64,000 nt of DNA from CANIGN01 sp964538275. GTDB lineage: Bacteria > Bdellovibrionota > UBA2428. The stretch covers positions 1 to 64,000 of the forward strand of contig CAZIFW010000002.1 of NCBI GenBank assembly GCA_964538275.1, read 5' to 3'. Every line of letters starts with the position of its first letter. Within the stretch, counting starts at the first letter, position 1. The notes beneath the pieces are model-generated. The model had not been told where the DNA came from. It saw only the letters and a program-made list of their open reading frames with translations, and ran no database searches. Both the position numbers and the translations under genes were made by a program. Shown one piece after another: positions 23,785 to 33,510 of this stretch.

Positions 23785-25344
23785 CTAAAATTCTTTTGCG
23801 TTTACAAGTAAATCTTTTTCTAATTTGAGTTTAAATTTTGCAACTCTTGCTGTGGGTGTATGTGGGAGCTTATCAAATTTCTTTATAAACTTTGGAGACT
23901 TAATGGCGCTAAGATGTTTTTGGCACCATTCATAAATTTCTTTTTCATCTATGTTTGATTCTTCTCTTTCCACAATCGCTAAGAAAATTTCTTCTTCACC
24001 CAAAGGAGAAGGCACGCCAATCGCTGCACATTCAGCAATTTTGGGGTGAAGGGCTACGCAACGGTCTATTTCTGCCCCAGAGATATTTTCACCACGACGA
24101 CGTATGATATCTTTTTTTCGAGTTACAAATATATAAAAGCCATCTTTGTCTTTTTTAACAAGATCACCCGTTTTAAAAAAACCGTCTTTTGTAAAAGACT
24201 CTTGAGTTTGGCTAGGGTCTTTAAAATAGCCTTGCATGAGTATGGGGGTTTTAACTACGAGCTCACCTGCACTTGAATCAATAATTTCATTTTCTTCTTC
24301 GTCAATAATTTTAAGTTCAGTAAATTTTAAGTTTGGTTGTGGATGTAGGGCTGCCATTCCCATAGTTCCGATTTTCCATTTTCCCTGAATTTGGTTATTT
24401 ATTGCGCCCGGGATTTCTGTCATTCCGTAGCCTTCAAGAACAATGGGAACATTGAATTCTTCACGGAAGACTTTTTCTATGTGTGAAGAAACGGGTGCTC
24501 CATATATTTTTTTAATAGAGTGCTTGGAGTTAAATTCTTTGCGATCTCTTTGCGCCAAGATATTCCCTACAGCAGCTATAATGTTTACCTGCGTAGCTTT
24601 TAAATCAGTTGATAAACTCCAAAACTGCGAAGCTGAAAACTTTTGAGTTACAAGGAGTGTGGCTCCTGCGGCGAAAGAACCCATAAGCGAGTAAAAAAGA
24701 GCATTGATGTGGAAGAAGGGCAGTATGCAGAGTAGGCGATCTTGAGGGTCAAGTTGCATACGTTCTACAAAAGCTTCGCCCGCCATAACTGCGTTTTTTT
24801 GGGAATGCATGACTCCTTTGGGAAAGCCTGTTGTTCCAGATGTATAGAGAATAAGACAGGTGCGATCAGCTTGGCTTTTATGAAATAGTTTGGGTGCCTT
24901 TAAATTTGGTAATGTGTTGTTTAGCTCTTCACATCTGCAACTTAGGCCCTTTGTAGATTGAGTGACTTTGTCTAAAAATGTTTTTTCAAAAAGAACAATT
25001 TCCGCCTCTGAGTGTTCTAGGATGTAGCGCATTTCGTTTTCATTGAGATCTGGATTAATGGGAACTGCAATGAGGTCTTGATCCGCTATCGCAAAAAATA
25101 AGGCGACATAGAGGTCGCTATTGCGTGAAACAATGGCAACTTTAGAATTTGTTTTTAATTTCTTTTCTCTAAGCCACAAGCTTAAACCTGCACTGAGTTC
25201 ATAAAATTCAGTCCAAGAATAAGTACGTTGTTTTTCAAAAACAGTGCAATTTTTTGATGTATTTTTTTCTTTGCGCGATTCAAGTAAAGAACTGAGTGTG
25301 TAGGAATGATCTTTGTAAAGATTTAAAACATCTAATGAGTTCAT
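23785..25344 (-). CDS. AMP-binding acyl-CoA synthetase/ligase
   Basis: The 519-residue ANL-superfamily adenylating enzyme has a P-loop-like LYTSGTTGFPKGV, then YGMTEIPG, GELVVKTPILMQGYF, the hinge TGDLVKKDKDGFYIFVTRKK (which includes the adenylate-binding Asp) and RRGENISGAEID. The C-terminal lysine lies near the end (TARVAKFKLK). It activates a carboxylic acid to its CoA thioester; candidate substrates are fatty, aromatic or carnitine-like acids. The ATG overlaps the glpK stop by four bases, giving a glpK-ligase operon that could link glycerol and fatty-acid utilisation from lipids. Confidence 0.9.
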   Translation of the reverse strand: MNSLDVLNLYKDHSYTLSSLLESRKEKNTSKNCTVFEKQRTYSWTEFYELSAGLSLWLREKKLKTNSKVAIVSRNSDLYVALFFAIADQDLIAVPINPDLNENEMRYILEHSEAEIVLFEKTFLDKVTQSTKGLSCRCEELNNTLPNLKAPKLFHKSQADRTCLILYTSGTTGFPKGVMHSQKNAVMAGEAFVERMQLDPQDRLLCILPFFHINALFYSLMGSFAAGATLLVTQKFSASQFWSLSTDLKATQVNIIAAVGNILAQRDRKEFNSKHSIKKIYGAPVSSHIEKVFREEFNVPIVLEGYGMTEIPGAINNQIQGKWKIGTMGMAALHPQPNLKFTELKIIDEEENEIIDSSAGELVVKTPILMQGYFKDPSQTQESFTKDGFFKTGDLVKKDKDGFYIFVTRKKDIIRRRGENISGAEIDRCVALHPKIAECAAIGVPSPLGEEEIFLAIVEREESNIDEKEIYEWCQKHLSAIKSPKFIKKFDKLPHTPTARVAKFKLKLEKDLLVNAKEF

Positions 25345-26813
25345 ACAGACATCTGCACAAGAGCTTTAACTCTTTTAGCCCAACGTTTTTTGAGTTCAGT
25401 TGCATTTTTATTTGTGATCTTAGTATTAAAGGTTGCTCCAATGTCCTTTTTTTTCTTCAAAGCCGTTTCGTCTATGAGACCAACTCCAAGAGCTGCCATC
25501 ATCGCGGCCCCTCTCACGGTTGTTTCTACATCTGTAGGACGCTCTAGTTTTCTTTGGAGTAAGTCTGATTGAAACTGCATGAGTAATCCGTTTTGGCTTG
25601 CGCCTCCATCAACACGAATGGGTTTTTTGCTAACACCTTTTAATTGCAGGCTTTCAAAGGTATCCGCAACGGAATGAGCAATTCCCTCTAGGCAGGCACG
25701 TGCTATGTGCGCACGTGTCGTTCCACGAGTAATTCCACCAATTGTTCCTCGTGCTTCTGGAACCCAATAGGGACTTCCTAGTCCACTCAAAGCAGGAATA
25801 AAGAAAACTCCTTCAGAACTTTCAACACTTTTAGCGAGTGTTTCTGTTTCTGCCGAAGTTTGCAGCATTTTAAGACCATCGCGTAACCACTGGACGGCGG
25901 CACCAGCAATAAAAACAGAACTTTCAAGTGCGTAAGAAGTTTTGCCTTTAAATTTCCAGGCAACCGTAGAAAGGGCACCTTTTGAACGTAGAATCTTTTT
26001 GCCTGTGTTTACCAGCATGAAGGCACCCGTTCCGTAGGTTATTTTTCCTTCGCCCATCTCCAAGCAATTTTGTCCAAAGAGTGCGGCTTGTTGGTCTCCC
26101 AAAATGCCATGAATGGGTATTCCATTGGGTAAAAAATCTAGTCCATTCGTAACTCCAAATTTTGCATCAGAAGATAAAATTTCTGGAAGTATAGAAGTGG
26201 GCACACCAAAAGTTTTTAAGAGGAAGGGATCCCATTTAAGGGTTTTGATGTTCATGAGCAAAGTACGTGATGCATTAGAAACATCTGTGGCGTGAGCTGT
26301 GCCGTTGCTTAGTTTCCAAAGAAGAAAAGTATCTATATTGCCAAATGCCAGATTTTCTTTGTTTTTAATTTCCTTAAGTTGCAGAGCGAGTTTAGTTCCA
26401 GAAAAATATGGATCGAGTACAAGTCCCGTTAGACTTATAATTTTTTTAGCTGAAGAAGACTTTTGAAGTTTTCGGCAATACTCAGAGGATCTGCGGTCTT
26501 GCCAAACAATGGCTTTCGCAACAGGTTTGTGGGTTACTTTGTCCCAAAGTCCAAATGTTTCGCGTTGATTGGTAATTCCAATGGCAGCAATTTTTTTGAC
26601 ATCAAAGTCTGGATCTTTGACGCTTGAAATAGCATCGCGAATTGCGAGACGCACACTTTCCCAAATTTCATCTAGATTATGTTCTACCCATCCCGGCTGG
26701 GGAAAGTATTGTTGAAAGGCTTTTTGGCCAATGCCTATTCGCTCAAAACGAGAGTTATAAATAAAGGCTCGGCTAGAGGTTGTTCCTTGGTCAATCGCAA
26801 GAATAAAGCTCAT
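25341..26813 (-). CDS. glpK: Glycerol kinase
   Basis: The 490-residue FGGY kinase phosphorylates glycerol to glycerol 3-phosphate. Motifs are LAIDQGTTSSRA at the N-terminus, ITNQRETFGLWD, WQDRRSSEYC, GDQQAALFGQ and the C-terminal RVDGGASQNGLLMQFQ. The length is typical. Upstream on the minus strand, TACTCT (26821-26826) ends seven bases before the ATG, with TTGCTC (26843-26848) 16 bases beyond. There is no Shine-Dalgarno, so the message may be leaderless. No glpF or glpD neighbours are present. Confidence 0.97.
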   Translation of the reverse strand: MSFILAIDQGTTSSRAFIYNSRFERIGIGQKAFQQYFPQPGWVEHNLDEIWESVRLAIRDAISSVKDPDFDVKKIAAIGITNQRETFGLWDKVTHKPVAKAIVWQDRRSSEYCRKLQKSSSAKKIISLTGLVLDPYFSGTKLALQLKEIKNKENLAFGNIDTFLLWKLSNGTAHATDVSNASRTLLMNIKTLKWDPFLLKTFGVPTSILPEILSSDAKFGVTNGLDFLPNGIPIHGILGDQQAALFGQNCLEMGEGKITYGTGAFMLVNTGKKILRSKGALSTVAWKFKGKTSYALESSVFIAGAAVQWLRDGLKMLQTSAETETLAKSVESSEGVFFIPALSGLGSPYWVPEARGTIGGITRGTTRAHIARACLEGIAHSVADTFESLQLKGVSKKPIRVDGGASQNGLLMQFQSDLLQRKLERPTDVETTVRGAAMMAALGVGLIDETALKKKKDIGATFNTKITNKNATELKKRWAKRVKALVQMSV

Positions 26814-26820
26814 AGGTAGA

Positions 26821-26848
26821 AGAGTAACAAAATTGGCTACTAGAGCAA
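26821..26848 (-). promoter_or_regulatory. Predicted leaderless-type promoter of glpK
   Basis: On the minus strand, -35 TTGCTC (26843-26848), 16-base spacer, -10 TACTCT (26821-26826), seven bases before the ATG at 26813. The region is shared with the divergent ftsW start at 26873. Confidence 0.35.
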
Positions 26849-26872
26849 TCCAAATCGAGGCATTCTATAGGT

Positions 26873-27979
26873 ATGCGATTTTGGCCAAAGGATGTGGCGT
26901 TTTTCTGGATGACTTTTGCTTTGTCGCTTGTAGGCTTGATAACTCTTTACAGCGTGTCGAGTGTTCAGGGTATTGATCTTTATGGCGACTCTCTGCATTT
27001 TTTACGTAAACAGTTAATTTTCTCCGGTATCGGTTTTGTTTTTATGCTGTTTATTTCGCACTTGCCGCCTAAAACAATTTTAAAACTTTCGCCCTATTTA
27101 GTGGCCGTTACTTTTATTTTTTTAGCGGCAATACTCATTCCCGGACTTGGTTTTTCTACTAAGGGCGGAACTCGTTGGTTGAGTATTGGTGATTTTAGAT
27201 TTCAGCCCTCGGAATTTGCTAAAATCACTTTGATTGTTTTTTTTGCAGCTCGTCTTTCTCGATCTCGTAATATTTTCAATAAATGGAAAGAAGAACTTGT
27301 TGTTCCATTTGCCGTGTTAGGAGTCTTTTTAATTTTATTCTTAAAGCAACCTGACTTTGGTAATTCCGTCATCTTGGCGCTGGTCATTTTGTCTTTAGTT
27401 TTTTTAGCAGGTGCACCGTGGAAAAATCTTTTAATAATGGGAGGGGTTTCCATTGTTGGATTTGTAACTTTACTTTTAGCCCAGCCTTATCGTGTGAAGC
27501 GTCTAGTTTCCTTTATGGATCCGTGGCGAGATCCTCAAGACACTAACTATCAAATTGTACAGTCGTTTATTGCTTTTTATCGTGGAGGTTGGTTTGGGGT
27601 AGGCTTAGGAAACAGCCAGTCGAAGTTATATTTTTTACCTGAAGTTAAAACAGATTTTATTGCTTCAATCTTAGCAGAAGAAGTTGGGGTTATTGGTTTT
27701 ACTCTTATTCTTTTACTTTATGGTTTGATGGTTATGAGGGGTTTGAAAATTGCAGAACAAGCTGCTGAACCTTCACATTATTTATTAGCATCAGGAGCTA
27801 CTTTGCTTCTCGGATTTCAGGCTATTTTAAATTTAGCGGTTGTCTTGTCTTTACTTCCAACAAAAGGCTTGCCTTTGCCTTTTGTCTCGATGGGGGGATC
27901 GAGCTTGCTCTCTTCCCTGATCTTATGCGGTCTGGTACAGTCAGTAGCTGGGGCTAGTGAAAAAAAATTAACAGCATAA
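26873..27979 (+). CDS. ftsW: Peptidoglycan glycosyltransferase FtsW (SEDS family)
   Basis: The 368-residue polytopic protein has about ten membrane segments. SEDS hallmarks are GGTRWLSIGDFRFQPSEFAKI, FLKQPDFGNSV, YQIVQSFIAFYRGGWFGVGLGNS (read in part) and TKGLPLPFVSMGGSSL. It polymerises glycan strands from lipid II at the division site. Adjacency to murG-murC-murB places it in the dcw cluster, favouring FtsW over RodA. The murG start is 12 bases downstream. Confidence 0.94.
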   Translation: MRFWPKDVAFFWMTFALSLVGLITLYSVSSVQGIDLYGDSLHFLRKQLIFSGIGFVFMLFISHLPPKTILKLSPYLVAVTFIFLAAILIPGLGFSTKGGTRWLSIGDFRFQPSEFAKITLIVFFAARLSRSRNIFNKWKEELVVPFAVLGVFLILFLKQPDFGNSVILALVILSLVFLAGAPWKNLLIMGGVSIVGFVTLLLAQPYRVKRLVSFMDPWRDPQDTNYQIVQSFIAFYRGGWFGVGLGNSQSKLYFLPEVKTDFIASILAEEVGVIGFTLILLLYGLMVMRGLKIAEQAAEPSHYLLASGATLLLGFQAILNLAVVLSLLPTKGLPLPFVSMGGSSLLSSLILCGLVQSVAGASEKKLTA

Positions 27980-27991
27980 GGGGGTCGCAGC

Positions 27992-29089
27992 ATGAGCTCA
28001 GCGCCTGAAAAAAATATTTGGATAGTTGCAGCGGGTACAGGCGGACATATTTTTCCTGGCCTTGCAGTTGCTAGAAAGATTCAAGAGTTAGAATCAAATG
28101 TTCGTATTACTTTTTTTGGAACAAAAGATCGATTAGAAGAAAAAATTGTTCCTCGTCATGGGTATCAAATTAAATTTTTAAATGCCAAACAGTGGAAAGG
28201 GCGTGGGGTGATGGATCGCGTTGCCTCTCTTTTTTCTTTGGCGCGCTCTACTTTTTCAATTTGGAAACTTATTCCCCAAGAGCGTCCAACAGCACTTATA
28301 TCTGTAGGGGGATATGTCTCCATGCCTGTGGGCTTGGCGTGTTGGTTAAGGTCGGTTCCTATTTTTCTATTGGAACCCAATATTCGAGCTGGAATTTCAA
28401 ATTGTATTTTAAGTCGTTTTGCTCGTAAAGCGTTCACAGTCGCCGGTAGTGATGCTTTGAAAAAGTTTCATTGTCCTACAGAAGAAACTGGAAATCCGGT
28501 CTGGGGAGTTTTTAAAGCGAACACTATTCGTAAAGAAGCTAAAAATTTACTGATTCTTGGAGGCTCACAAGGGGCAAGAATATTGTGTCACGTAGGATTG
28601 AATGCCTTTAGTCGCTTAAAGAATCGAGGCGACGAATTGAATTTGTTTCTACAAAGTGGCGATAAAAATTTAGAAGATGCTATGGAGCTCAAAAAATCTT
28701 TAAATTTAGGTGACGACTGTGTTGTGAGTGCTTTTGTTGAAGATATGCCTAAGCGTTTAGAGTGGGCAGATGTGGTGATTGCGCGAGCAGGGGCCATGAC
28801 CTTAACCGAATTAAGTTTAACTCAGATACCCAGTATTTTAGTTCCCTTTCCCCAAGCAGCCGATGACCACCAAAGGGTAAACGCTCGCTTGTGGGCAGTC
28901 GCCGGAGCTGCTCTTTTGGTAGACGAAAAAGAGAAGGACTTTGAGAAAAAGCTTGAGGATGAACTTCATCAAATGATCGCTGCACCTAACTCCTATGAAT
29001 ACCGTAAAAAAATGTCCGAAAATCTTGGATCTTTTGCACGGCCCAATGCAGCTCAAAAAATAGTATCTGAAATTTTAGCTGAGCTCTGA
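27992..29089 (+). CDS. murG: UDP-GlcNAc:lipid I N-acetylglucosaminyltransferase
   Basis: The 365-residue peripheral membrane GT28 enzyme adds GlcNAc to lipid I to make lipid II. The N-terminal glycine-rich loop is AAGTGGHIFPGLAVA; later blocks are VGGYVSMPVGLA, EPNIRAG, GGSQGARIL and the UDP-GlcNAc-binding ARAGAMTLTEL. A clear Shine-Dalgarno (AAGGGGGTC) lies upstream. It is the second gene of the ftsW-murG-murC-murB operon. Confidence 0.97.
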   Translation: MSSAPEKNIWIVAAGTGGHIFPGLAVARKIQELESNVRITFFGTKDRLEEKIVPRHGYQIKFLNAKQWKGRGVMDRVASLFSLARSTFSIWKLIPQERPTALISVGGYVSMPVGLACWLRSVPIFLLEPNIRAGISNCILSRFARKAFTVAGSDALKKFHCPTEETGNPVWGVFKANTIRKEAKNLLILGGSQGARILCHVGLNAFSRLKNRGDELNLFLQSGDKNLEDAMELKKSLNLGDDCVVSAFVEDMPKRLEWADVVIARAGAMTLTELSLTQIPSILVPFPQAADDHQRVNARLWAVAGAALLVDEKEKDFEKKLEDELHQMIAAPNSYEYRKKMSENLGSFARPNAAQKIVSEILAEL

Positions 29090-29103
29090 TAGGCTTTGCC
29101 CAT

Positions 29104-30489
29104 ATGTCATTAAGAGGACGCAGCTGCCAAGTTCATTTTATCGGTATTGGTGGCATAGGGATGTCCGGCATTGCTGAATTGTTACATCAGTTAGGGCATA
29201 AAGTTACTGGCTCTGATCTGAGCGAAAATGATCAAATTAAAAAGCTTCAAAAATTAGGTGTTCAAATTCAAAAGGGACATTCCGAGAAAATTTTTGAAAA
29301 TTGCCGGCCCGATGTAGTTGTTTATTCAAATGCGGTAAAAAGCACAAATCCTGAGTGGGCTTATGCGCGCGCTCATCAAATTCCAGTTATTCGCAGAGCA
29401 GAAATGCTTGCGGAGCTGATGCGTTTAAAGAGAGGTATTTCTGTGGCGGGTAGTCACGGTAAAACCACTACAACAGGTATGGTCTCTTCAATTCTTAAAG
29501 AAGCTGGCAAAGAGCCAACTATTGTTATTGGGGGTCAGTTTGCGGCTATTGGATCTAACGCCGCATGGGGTGGTGGAGAATGGTTAGTCGCCGAGTCTGA
29601 TGAAAGTGATGGAAGCTTTTTGCATTTATCACCCGAAGTTGCCATTGTTACCAATATTGACCGAGAGCACTTAGATCATTACGGCAGCATTGAGACTTTA
29701 CAGAAAACGTTTTTTGACTTTATTGAACGTATTCCTTTTTATGGTTGCACCATTTTATGTTCGGATAGTCCTTTGCTTTTAGAGATGCGCGATCAAATTC
29801 GTAAACCATCTAAATGGTACGGTTTTAATAAAATTGAAAATTCGCATCGTATTGAAGTACTGGATTCTGCGGCTTTTCCGCGTTTTAGAGTACTTTGCCC
29901 TAATGAAAAGGTTCTTTTTGAAACTCAACTTAAAGTTCCAGGTAAACATAATATCTCCAATGCAGTAGCGGCAGCTTTGTTGTGTTTAGAGCTAGGAATT
30001 GCTGCTGAAGTTATTGCAAGGGCTCTGGGTTCTTTTGAAGGCGTTGCAAGACGTTTTGAAAAAAAAGGAACTTGGAAGAATCATTTAATATACGAAGATT
30101 ATGGCCATCACCCTACGGAAGTAAGCGCAACCTTAGAGGCGACAAAAGAAGTATTTAAGGATGAAAAAGTTTTGGTGGTCTTTCAACCCCATCGATATTC
30201 ACGAACGCGTTTACTTTGGTATGATTTTAAGAATTGTTTCAACAAAGCAGATCTTCTAATTACACTTCCTGTGTATGCTGGAGGCGAACATCGTACTCCA
30301 GAAGATGAAAGTTTCGATGGTGAAAACTTTTCCGAACACATCAGTCATGATCACAAAGGATATTGTGCCGATTTTACAGAGTTAGAAAAACACTTAGAGA
30401 AAATGGCAGCCACCGAGGACTTTGGACCAATCTTTTTTTTGGGTGCAGGCGACATCTCAAAATTCGCAACAAAGTTAGTGGAGTCTTAG
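29104..30489 (+). CDS. murC: UDP-N-acetylmuramate–L-alanine ligase
   Basis: The 461-residue cytoplasmic Mur ligase adds L-Ala to UDP-MurNAc. The N-terminal domain carries IGIGGIGMSGIAELL, the ATP P-loop is SVAGSHGKTTTTGMV, with later DESDGSF and NIDREHLDHY and the C-terminal YGHHPTEV. TAGGCT sits eight bases before the ATG without a Shine-Dalgarno, so an internal promoter with a leaderless start is possible although the gene lies in an operon. murB starts three bases after its stop. Confidence 0.97.
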   Translation: MSLRGRSCQVHFIGIGGIGMSGIAELLHQLGHKVTGSDLSENDQIKKLQKLGVQIQKGHSEKIFENCRPDVVVYSNAVKSTNPEWAYARAHQIPVIRRAEMLAELMRLKRGISVAGSHGKTTTTGMVSSILKEAGKEPTIVIGGQFAAIGSNAAWGGGEWLVAESDESDGSFLHLSPEVAIVTNIDREHLDHYGSIETLQKTFFDFIERIPFYGCTILCSDSPLLLEMRDQIRKPSKWYGFNKIENSHRIEVLDSAAFPRFRVLCPNEKVLFETQLKVPGKHNISNAVAAALLCLELGIAAEVIARALGSFEGVARRFEKKGTWKNHLIYEDYGHHPTEVSATLEATKEVFKDEKVLVVFQPHRYSRTRLLWYDFKNCFNKADLLITLPVYAGGEHRTPEDESFDGENFSEHISHDHKGYCADFTELEKHLEKMAATEDFGPIFFLGAGDISKFATKLVES

Positions 30490-30492
30490 CCC

Positions 30493-31425
30493 GTGGATTC
30501 AATTTTTAAGGGACTCGCTGGAGTCGTTGAAGAAAATAAAGATCTTTCTCAGCGTGTTGCTTATAAAATTGGTGGTCTCGCAAAGTATTTTTATACGCCT
30601 ACTCATTCGCAAGACTTGCTCAAATTTTTAGAAATAACTGAGAAAAACTCTCTCCCACTTTTCATCCTTGGAAGTGGTACAAATTTGCTCATTTCTGACA
30701 AAGGTTTTGCAGGGGTGATTTTGTGGATGGGTCCCAGCTTGATCCATAAAGATACAGACGTAAAGGTTCTAAGCGAAGACCAGACACAAGTTCTTATAGA
30801 AGTTCCAGCTAGTTTTTCAAAAGCTAAATTGTTGGACATCGCCGTTAAAAGAAATTGGGGCGGTCTGGAGTTCTCTGCAGGTATTCCAGGTTCTTTGGGT
30901 GGAGCTGTTTTTATGAACGCAGGCACCAAGTGGGGCAGTTATGGAGAGGTCATTTCAGAAGTAGAATTTGTATCTCTTAAAAAACAAATTTACTCTCTTA
31001 AAAACGATGAGATTGGTTTTAAATACAGGGGACACGGAGAAGGACTCTTAGATGGAAAAACCATCGTGAGCACTGTGCGAATTAAACTTAATAAAAATAC
31101 TTCTCAGAATGAAATACTATCTAAAATAGATGAAATTTATAGCTACAGAGGTTTGCGACAACCCTTAGAACTTCCTAACTGTGGGAGCGTTTTTAAGAAT
31201 CCTGCTCACAGCGAAAAAGGTGCAGGGCGCTTAATCGAAGCCTGTGGTCTTAAAGGAACTACGATAGGTGGCGCAGAAATTTCTCTTAAACACGCCAATT
31301 TCATTTTGAATAAGGGTAATGCGAAGTCTTCAGATGTTCGTTCTTTGATTCAAAAAATTCAAGAGACTGTAGACTCCAAGTTTCAGATTCAGCTTGAGCC
31401 AGAAGTTATATTTGTAGGGACATAG
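30493..31425 (+). CDS. murB: UDP-N-acetylenolpyruvoylglucosamine reductase
   Basis: The 310-residue FAD flavoenzyme reduces UDP-GlcNAc-enolpyruvate to UDP-MurNAc with NADPH. It starts at GTG. The FAD-binding motif is ILGSGTNLLISD, followed by GLEFSAGIPGSLGGAVFMNAG, GFKYRG (in place of the YRxS region), NCGSVFKNP and the glutamate near QLEPEV at the end. The order murG-murC-murB is typical of dcw clusters; ftsQ/ddl are not next, as an unrelated membrane gene follows directly. Confidence 0.95.
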   Translation: MDSIFKGLAGVVEENKDLSQRVAYKIGGLAKYFYTPTHSQDLLKFLEITEKNSLPLFILGSGTNLLISDKGFAGVILWMGPSLIHKDTDVKVLSEDQTQVLIEVPASFSKAKLLDIAVKRNWGGLEFSAGIPGSLGGAVFMNAGTKWGSYGEVISEVEFVSLKKQIYSLKNDEIGFKYRGHGEGLLDGKTIVSTVRIKLNKNTSQNEILSKIDEIYSYRGLRQPLELPNCGSVFKNPAHSEKGAGRLIEACGLKGTTIGGAEISLKHANFILNKGNAKSSDVRSLIQKIQETVDSKFQIQLEPEVIFVGT

Positions 31426-31426
31426 C

Positions 31427-32770
31427 TTGAAGAAACACACAATAGTTCTTTTTATTTCTGTTTTTGCAACACTTGTCCTTATTTTAGCTGCAACTCGTGG
31501 TTTTTTTGCTTGGGATTATTTTTCGCTTTGGGGAATGCAAGCTAAGAGTGTATGGGCTACAGGGAATTTTTTTTTCTCAGGAGCTGATACTCCACTTCAT
31601 TTTTCTTACGAATCTATTTTAGGTGCGGCTTACGGTTATTTAAATTACTTAATTTCCCCAACTTATTTTAGCGATATTGCTTTGGGGGTATGTACGCTCA
31701 TCGGTGTCTTTTTGTTGATAGCATTTGTACTCTTAAAATTGAGAAGTCACTCGCTAACAAAATCTTTTGATTTTTTAATCCTTATATTTTTTCTTTTACT
31801 TATAAGTCCTGGAACATGGGGACAGCTTACGTTGGGAGCTTATGTAGATTTAATTGCTGCCTTTGCTTACGCCGCATTTATTATAGCGTTACTCAATAAA
31901 AAATGGATTGTAGCGAGTATAGCACTTGTAGGCACCGTGTTTTTAAAGCCTATTTTATGGGTTTCACTTATTATTGCTCTTTTAGCTTTTTCCCTTTCCC
32001 TTTTATTTAAATCTCAGAAAGACAAAAAAGAATTTTTCAAAGCACTTTTGTTCATGGCGGCTCTTACCTTTTTGAGTTTCGCCTTGGAAAGATTTTTGTT
32101 CAAAGGGGAGCTTGTCCCCTCACCTTCATATCGCATTGCTTACGATTCAAATCTTTGGAGTTTTCAAAGGGTTTTTTATTTTTTATGGAGTGCGTTTAAA
32201 AGTCATAATTTACTTTCTGCAGCGTCTTTGGTTTTAGCCGTGTACTTATGGAAAAAGGAAAAGTTTTGGCTCATCTTTTATTTGGGTAACATAAGTTATT
32301 TATTCTTAATTTATTTTGTTTTGTTTGCTGGAGTAAACTCGCCTGAGGCGTTTCCATCCATCAATCGATATATTATTCCTCTATTAGTACCCTTCATGGT
32401 CAGAGCTTTGTATCTAGAAGATTTGAAAAAGAAGCTTTGGAATCATAAGCATTTTGTTCCCGCTTTGATTTTAGTTTTTGGAGCTTTGTTGATTGCTCGC
32501 AGTGTTGAAGAGCTCTTGCGATTCAAAGGAGGAGCAGATTCTTTAGCTCAAAGGACGCAGATTTGCTTAAAGTATGCAGAGCAATGTGAGCAATTACAGT
32601 CGTACAGGGCACAGTTTAATCCGAGTCTATGTAAGAGTTATATACTGCCAAATACATTGGCCGGGGGCTTGGAGCCCCTTGTAATTTCATATTTGTCTTT
32701 GCCAGAACGAGTTTTTTTTGAATCATCTCGCATACCTAAGTCGCTTGAGCCTAGCTGCAGACTTCGTTGA
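31427..32770 (+). CDS. Polytopic membrane protein, GT-C-like glycosyltransferase candidate
   Basis: The 447-residue product has a TTG start one base after the murB stop. About ten to eleven hydrophobic segments are present, with an early luminal loop starting GFFAWDYFSLWGMQAKSVW. Acidic and aromatic residues in the first loop after a leading membrane helix recall GT-C (PMT/ArnT/GT39) transferases, and a C-terminal soluble region of about 90 residues follows. The immediate context (sugar nucleotidyltransferase, dehydratase) supports transfer or export of a surface sugar. No definitive catalytic motif was identified. Confidence 0.6.
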   Translation: MKKHTIVLFISVFATLVLILAATRGFFAWDYFSLWGMQAKSVWATGNFFFSGADTPLHFSYESILGAAYGYLNYLISPTYFSDIALGVCTLIGVFLLIAFVLLKLRSHSLTKSFDFLILIFFLLLISPGTWGQLTLGAYVDLIAAFAYAAFIIALLNKKWIVASIALVGTVFLKPILWVSLIIALLAFSLSLLFKSQKDKKEFFKALLFMAALTFLSFALERFLFKGELVPSPSYRIAYDSNLWSFQRVFYFLWSAFKSHNLLSAASLVLAVYLWKKEKFWLIFYLGNISYLFLIYFVLFAGVNSPEAFPSINRYIIPLLVPFMVRALYLEDLKKKLWNHKHFVPALILVFGALLIARSVEELLRFKGGADSLAQRTQICLKYAEQCEQLQSYRAQFNPSLCKSYILPNTLAGGLEPLVISYLSLPERVFFESSRIPKSLEPSCRLR

Positions 32771-32805
32771 CTATAGCCCCGTTTGCCTGTTTAGTGAGCC
32801 TGTAT

Positions 32806-33510
32806 ATGAAAGCCGTTATTCTAGCAGGGGGCCTTGGTACCCGTCTGGCTCCCTTCACAAAAGTTATCCCTAAGCCGTTGTTGCCTATTGGAGATAAGTC
32901 CGTGTTGGAAATTCAAATTCAGTGTTTAAAAAAATATGGATTTGACGAGGTTATTCTCGCCACAAATTATCGTTCACAATATTTTGAAAGTTTTTTTGGA
33001 GATGGAAGTGCTCTAGGGGTTAAATTAAAAGTTAGCCAAGAAACAAAAGCTCTTGGGACAGCAGGTCCACTTAAGCTTTTATCAAAAGAATTAAACGAGC
33101 CTTTTATTGTAATCAATGGCGACATTTTAACTCTTTTAAACTTGGAAGAGTTTTACAAATTTTCCATTCAAACAGATGCACTCTTAACGGTTGGCATTAA
33201 AGAACTTATCACTCCCTTCGCTTTTGGAAACATTATATACGAAGGCGATTACGTGACTTCAATTTATGAAAAGCCCGACATTAAAATGAATATTTTAGCG
33301 GGTGTTTATTGCTTCAAGCCCGAAATTTTAGACTTAATTCCTGAGGACACTTACTACGGTATGGATAGTTTGATCACTTCTATGATTACAAGCAAAAAGC
33401 CTGTAGCGAAATATATGATCAAAGATTACTGGATTGATATCGGCCGAATGGATGATTTTGAGAAGGCACAATCAATTTATGATACTCACTTCAAGGATGA
33501 TGCAAAATGA
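32806..33510 (+). CDS. Sugar-1-phosphate nucleotidyltransferase
   Basis: About 234 residues from the ATG at 32806; a longer frame to 32767 adds no conserved sequence. The N-terminus MKAVILAGGLGTRLAPFTK with IPKPLLPIGDKS is the signature of NTP_transferase enzymes, and VINGDIL holds the metal Asp. The C-terminal WIDIGRMDDFEKA is also typical. It resembles the catalytic half of PtmE-type (GDP-GlcN) or mannose-1-phosphate guanylyltransferases, without a CBS pair. It is coupled by a four-base overlap to the LegB-like gene, suggesting it makes the NDP-sugar that enzyme uses. Confidence 0.85.
   Translation: MKAVILAGGLGTRLAPFTKVIPKPLLPIGDKSVLEIQIQCLKKYGFDEVILATNYRSQYFESFFGDGSALGVKLKVSQETKALGTAGPLKLLSKELNEPFIVINGDILTLLNLEEFYKFSIQTDALLTVGIKELITPFAFGNIIYEGDYVTSIYEKPDIKMNILAGVYCFKPEILDLIPEDTYYGMDSLITSMITSKKPVAKYMIKDYWIDIGRMDDFEKAQSIYDTHFKDDAK

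Noticed and set aside
28749..29056. Overlapping minus-strand frames inside murG
   Set aside because: They are shadows of the conserved murG frame without start signals or motifs.
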